Assembly: GCA_024345305.1 (NCBI GenBank)
Contig: BRON01000019.1
Coordinates: forward strand, 434,001 to 498,000
From: Mrakia gelida
Taxonomy: Eukaryota > Basidiomycota > Tremellomycetes > Cystofilobasidiales > Mrakiaceae
Reading direction: 5' to 3'
DNA length: 64,000 bases
Positions 60,560-64,000 of this stretch are shown here, piece by piece. Every line of letters starts with the position of its first letter. Position 1 is the first letter of the stretch. A program made the position numbers and the translations under genes. Under the pieces are notes generated by a model. The model was not told the origin of the DNA. It saw only the letters and a list, made by a program, of their open reading frames with translations, and made no database searches.

Positions 60560-63500
60560 TCACACAGCTACTCCCCTTCCCTCCTCCTCCTCCCTCTCCC
60601 TCTCAGTGTCAAGCCCAAACCCACCCGGTATGCCCAATCCCATCGAGCGGTACGGCTCTCCCCCGTTCCCGTCGTCCATGAGATCGCCGAAGTCCAGGCC
60701 AAGAGGAGCGAAGTGCAGGGATCGAAGTTTGAGGGAGAGGGCCATGGAGTTGAACGCTGCATCGTCGGAGGGTTTGGGAGTGGGTGTTGCTGAGAGGGAG
60801 GTGGAAGAGAGGAAAGAGGATGAGGAGGGTGGGGGTTTAGCGAAGGTTGAGGTGGTTGAGTTTGAGGTGAGAGGAGGGGAGGGAGGGAGGGTGATGGTTG
60901 AGGAGGTTGTGGAGGAGGCGGAGGGGCCGCGGGTCATCTTCGAGTTGGAGCGAGCACGGAAGGGAATGGGGCAGGGGGAGTCAGCAACAAGTCGAAACGA
61001 AAACCGAGACGTGATTGACGCGTTTCCAGAACTCACCTCGGGAGCCAACTCCGTCCCCATCCCCGTCTCCACCATGGTCCTCTCACTCCCTTCCCTCTCC
61101 CTCCTCCCACCCACCCTCATCATCTTCCCTCCAACATCTCCCTCCCGCTCCCCAACCTCCTCCCCAACACTCGTCGACGCCGAACTCCCAACCGTCGAAC
61201 TACTCCCTCTCGACTGCAAGGGCCCTCGAATCCCTCGCACACTCACTCCCACCGATCCGAGCGAGCTCGAGGGACTCATCAGCCCCATCCCCGAGCCTGC
61301 GACTTCCTGGCCCATCGTCGAAGCCGACTCCTCCGTTGGAAGTTCCGTTGGCGCTCTGGCTTCGGACCTCGACACGGAGGCGTTGTCCACCACCCGCTCC
61401 CCCTGCCCCACTACCGCCTCCTCCTTTACAGAAGGACCCAACCTCTCCTTAGTCGGAGACGCCACCACCAGCTCCTTCAACTCAGCCTTCTTGATCCTGA
61501 AGTTCAACGGAACGACAGGCACGTCCGGCACCGCGTCCCTCTGCTGCTGCTGGTCCGCCTTCTTGTCCTGCTTCTTCTTCGCCGAGGAGGAAGACGAGAA
61601 GACTCCCGAAAGGGAAGCGACAGAGAAGCGTTTCTCGATCGTCCTCTCCTTTTTCTCTCCTCCTTTGGGATCCTTGGGAGTGGCGGAGGAAGCTGAGCGA
61701 CGACGGTTGAGGATCGAGTTGGACGAGGGTTTCTCCTTCTCCTTGGGGTTCTCCTCCTCGACGATGGCAGAGGTTGGGGGTTTGGGCGTTGCATTGGCGG
61801 ACGCAGTTGGGAGGTTAGGAGGAGGAGTGTAGAGAGGAGGAGCCGGGGAGGGTCGTTTGGGTGTCTTGGTCGCGTTGGAGTTCGAATTCGAGGAGGTTGG
61901 AGAGGTGGGCGAAGCGAGAGGAGTAGGGAGTGCTGGGAGAGGGAGGGGAGGTGCAATGGAGGAGGATGAGGAGGGAAGGAAGAACCGCTTGAAGGATTTG
62001 GAGCGTTTCGTGAGGAGAGTGTGTTCCTTTTCGACCGACGCGTCTTCGATGGGTGAGGCGGAGGAACACGATGTTTCGACCTTCGACGACGACGATTTGG
62101 TGGATGCCTTCTTCGATGACGACGACGACGATCCTACTGCTGTTGAGGAAGAGGAGACGACCGACTTGGGTCTCTTCGCTGCGACCGAATCGAAGTCGAG
62201 AGGAGGGTTCTCTGGAAGAGCTCGTGGCGAGGTTCCGGAGGTGGTGCTAACGTTGATTTTGGGTTTGAGCGGAGAGGGTTGATGGAAGGGGAGTCGACGA
62301 GAGGTGGAGGTGGCTGGGATGCTGGGACTCGAGGAGGAGACGGACTCGGTTGGGGACGTGGGAGAGGATGGGACGGGAGGTGGTGGAGGAGGGAACATCT
62401 TGGCGAGGGATTTGATCACGTCCCCTACGTCCGAGGAGATCCTTCCTAGCGAGGGTTGTCGTCCTGATCCGGCGACGGGAGGTGGTCGCGTCGTTGAGGT
62501 CTTAGTGGGCGAAACAACCTTGATCGTGGACGAGGAGGAGACGTCTCCGTCCCTCGTCGGCTGCTCGTGCTCGACGACGTGGGAGGCTGGACTGGTTGGT
62601 GTGGAGGGAGGGGAAGCGTAGGACGTCCTTCTCTCGACTGAAGAGTTGGATCCGGTCGTCGACGAGTTGGAGGCCGACCTTCTGTTGCTGATCGCGACTG
62701 GGGATTGAGGAGTAACGACGAACCCTCTCATCACGACTCCCTCCTCCGATGCGGACGAGTCCTCCGACGAGATAGACGAGCGAGAGGGTTTGGTTGAGTG
62801 TTTCCTGAGGGACGACGAAGACGAGTTGGCTCCTGACGAGGAGGTAAGAGGGATTGGACGACGTTTGTTCGACGAGGGAGTTGGTGAATCCGGTCGTCCT
62901 GTCATCTCCTCGCTTTCCTCATCCGACGAAGACGAGTCGCGGAGATCCTCCTCCTGCTCCTCTTCCTTCGCCAGCTGAGGCTGAGGAGGCGAAGGGTGCA
63001 GGCTGCTTCCCTCCGAGTCGAACTCGAAGGGTGCGTCGGGCGACGCGGTCTTGAACGAGCCTTCGTCGTCGAGCGAGACGGGAGAGGATCCAGCTGGAGA
63101 GGGAGGAGGAGGGATGGTTTCTGAAGGCGAGGAGACCGGCGCGATGGAAGATTTGATGGGAGAGTTGGGAGCTGGGTGGATAACGACTGTTGGAGGAGGA
63201 GGTGGTGGAGGAGGTGGGAGAGGAGGAGCGACGACTGGAGTTGAGGAGGTCTGTCTCCTCGGAGGAGGAGGGTGATGTCTTCCTCTCGTGTTGAACGGCT
63301 GATGTTGCTTGGGGAGCTGAGGAGGGGGAGAAGCGCATGGGAAGATGGTCGAGGGTGGGAGGTGGGTTTCTGGATCGAAACAAAACGAGGAACGAAGAGG
63401 TCAGCTCGACTCACTCCTTTGTTTCTCCTCCCTCCGTCCCTCCCGTCTCCACTCAAGCAAGACATAGAAAGAGCGTAGACGTAGATACTTACCCTCCGGC

Positions 63501-63922
63501 GGAGTCAACACCACTGTCAGTTCTCCAACTGAAATGATCCTCCTCCTCCTCTCCTCCTCCTTGAGCTTGTTCCTCCTCCCCTCCTCCTCCAGACTGACCA
63601 TCTCCTCCAAGAAGACGTCCCCTCCGTTGCTCTGAACCAACACCGTCCTCGCTCCCTTCTTGGCTTTGCCTGTCTTCTTAATCATCAACCCTCTAGCGAG
63701 CTCGTGTCGTTCCTTCTCCCTCTCCTTCTCTCGAAGAGCGGCGAGGTTCATTCGAGGAGGAGGAGGCGGAACCGAACTCGATGAAGAGCTCGTCGAGGGT
63801 GCTGTTGGAGGCGAAGGTTGACGAAGAGGGAGGGAGATGGAAGGGAGGATGAAGGACGGTCTACGGGAGCGGATTGAGGTCGATGTGGTTGATGTTGAAG
63901 GAGGAGAGGGAGGGGAAGGCAT
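60560..63922 (-). CDS. Large Ser/Pro-rich disordered protein, unknown function
   Basis: Three exons (start 63922; introns near 63370-63490 and 60957-61038) give about 1,050 residues. After a Ser/Thr/Pro-rich start, exon 1 holds the best-ordered part: MNLAALREKEREKERHELAR, VLVQSNGGDVFLEEMVSLEE and RRRIISVGELTVVLTPPEG. The rest is long, low-complexity Ser/Pro/Thr/Lys sequence with acidic patches (DSSSSDEESEE) and poly-Pro runs. A short conserved-looking end reads LKLRSLHFAPLGLDFGDLMD. No enzyme motif is seen. The pattern fits a scaffold or regulatory protein with many phosphorylation sites, but I cannot name the family. It converges on the aldo-keto reductase. Confidence 0.7.
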
Positions 63923-64000
63923 CCTTTCGGCTCAAAGAGGAGGACAAGAGGGGCGACGGGAGGAACGAGCGAGCGAGGTCGAGGAGGAGGGACGTGGTCG

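Noticed and set aside
60606..61832. 408-codon plus-strand frame opposite the disordered-protein gene
   Set aside because: Antisense shadow of the Ser/Pro-rich exon; repeated GAGGAG/CTCCTC codons keep the opposite strand open.

Overview
This window looks like nuclear DNA of a basidiomycete yeast, most likely a GC-rich red yeast of the Microbotryomycetes (Rhodotorula/Sporobolomyces type). Genes are cut by many short introns with GTGAGT/GTTCGT-type donors, a CTGAC-type branch site and a pyrimidine-rich run before CAG. Intergenic spacers are short, and the products (MoaA-MoaC fusion, Mic19, PHD-JmjC demethylase, paxillin-like LIM protein) are fungal. The taxonomic placement is inference from style and gene content. 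All exon models were read by eye.

Layout. 1-352: 5' end of a membrane-protein gene (-). 696-1672 (-) and 1964-3054 (+): divergent pair of F-box-like genes, the second carrying an in-frame stop. 4662-7590: sugar transporter (+). 8038-11526: MoaA-MoaC molybdenum cofactor gene (-), facing MIC19 (11757-13103, +) across 230 bp. 13819-18279: GH31 alpha-xylosidase (+). 18500-19524: GNAT acetyltransferase (+). 19818-23386: cysteine-rich unknown protein (-). 23888-24920 and 25121-26183: two further GNATs (-). 26612-32658: F-box-like gene split by a complete Ty1/copia retrotransposon (27362-32202). 32939-37536: PHD-JmjC histone demethylase (-). 37698-40079: tRNA isopentenyltransferase (-). 40505-41901: F-box-like (+). 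42966-44068: fourth GNAT (+). 45156-48150: ornithine aminotransferase (+). 48851-50008: fifth F-box-like gene (+). 51222-55023: paxillin-like LIM protein (+). 55919-56850: acidic-tailed unknown (-). 57938-60166: aldo-keto reductase (+). 60560-63922: large disordered protein (-).

Two themes stand out. First, core metabolism and organelle genes (Moco synthesis, MICOS, tRNA modification, ornithine catabolism) sit among two locally expanded families: five F-box-like genes and four GNAT genes. At least two of the F-box-like copies are damaged, one by a nonsense codon and a GC splice donor, the other by a fresh retrotransposon. Second, several genes seem to encode more than one product. If intron 8 of the Moco gene is retained, the MoaA half ends exactly in Gly-Gly-stop, the C-terminus MoaA needs; splicing it instead makes a MoaA-MoaC fusion. 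The isopentenyltransferase has a mitochondrial-type first start in weak context and a second in-frame start in better context. No tRNA, rRNA or CRISPR array was recognised.
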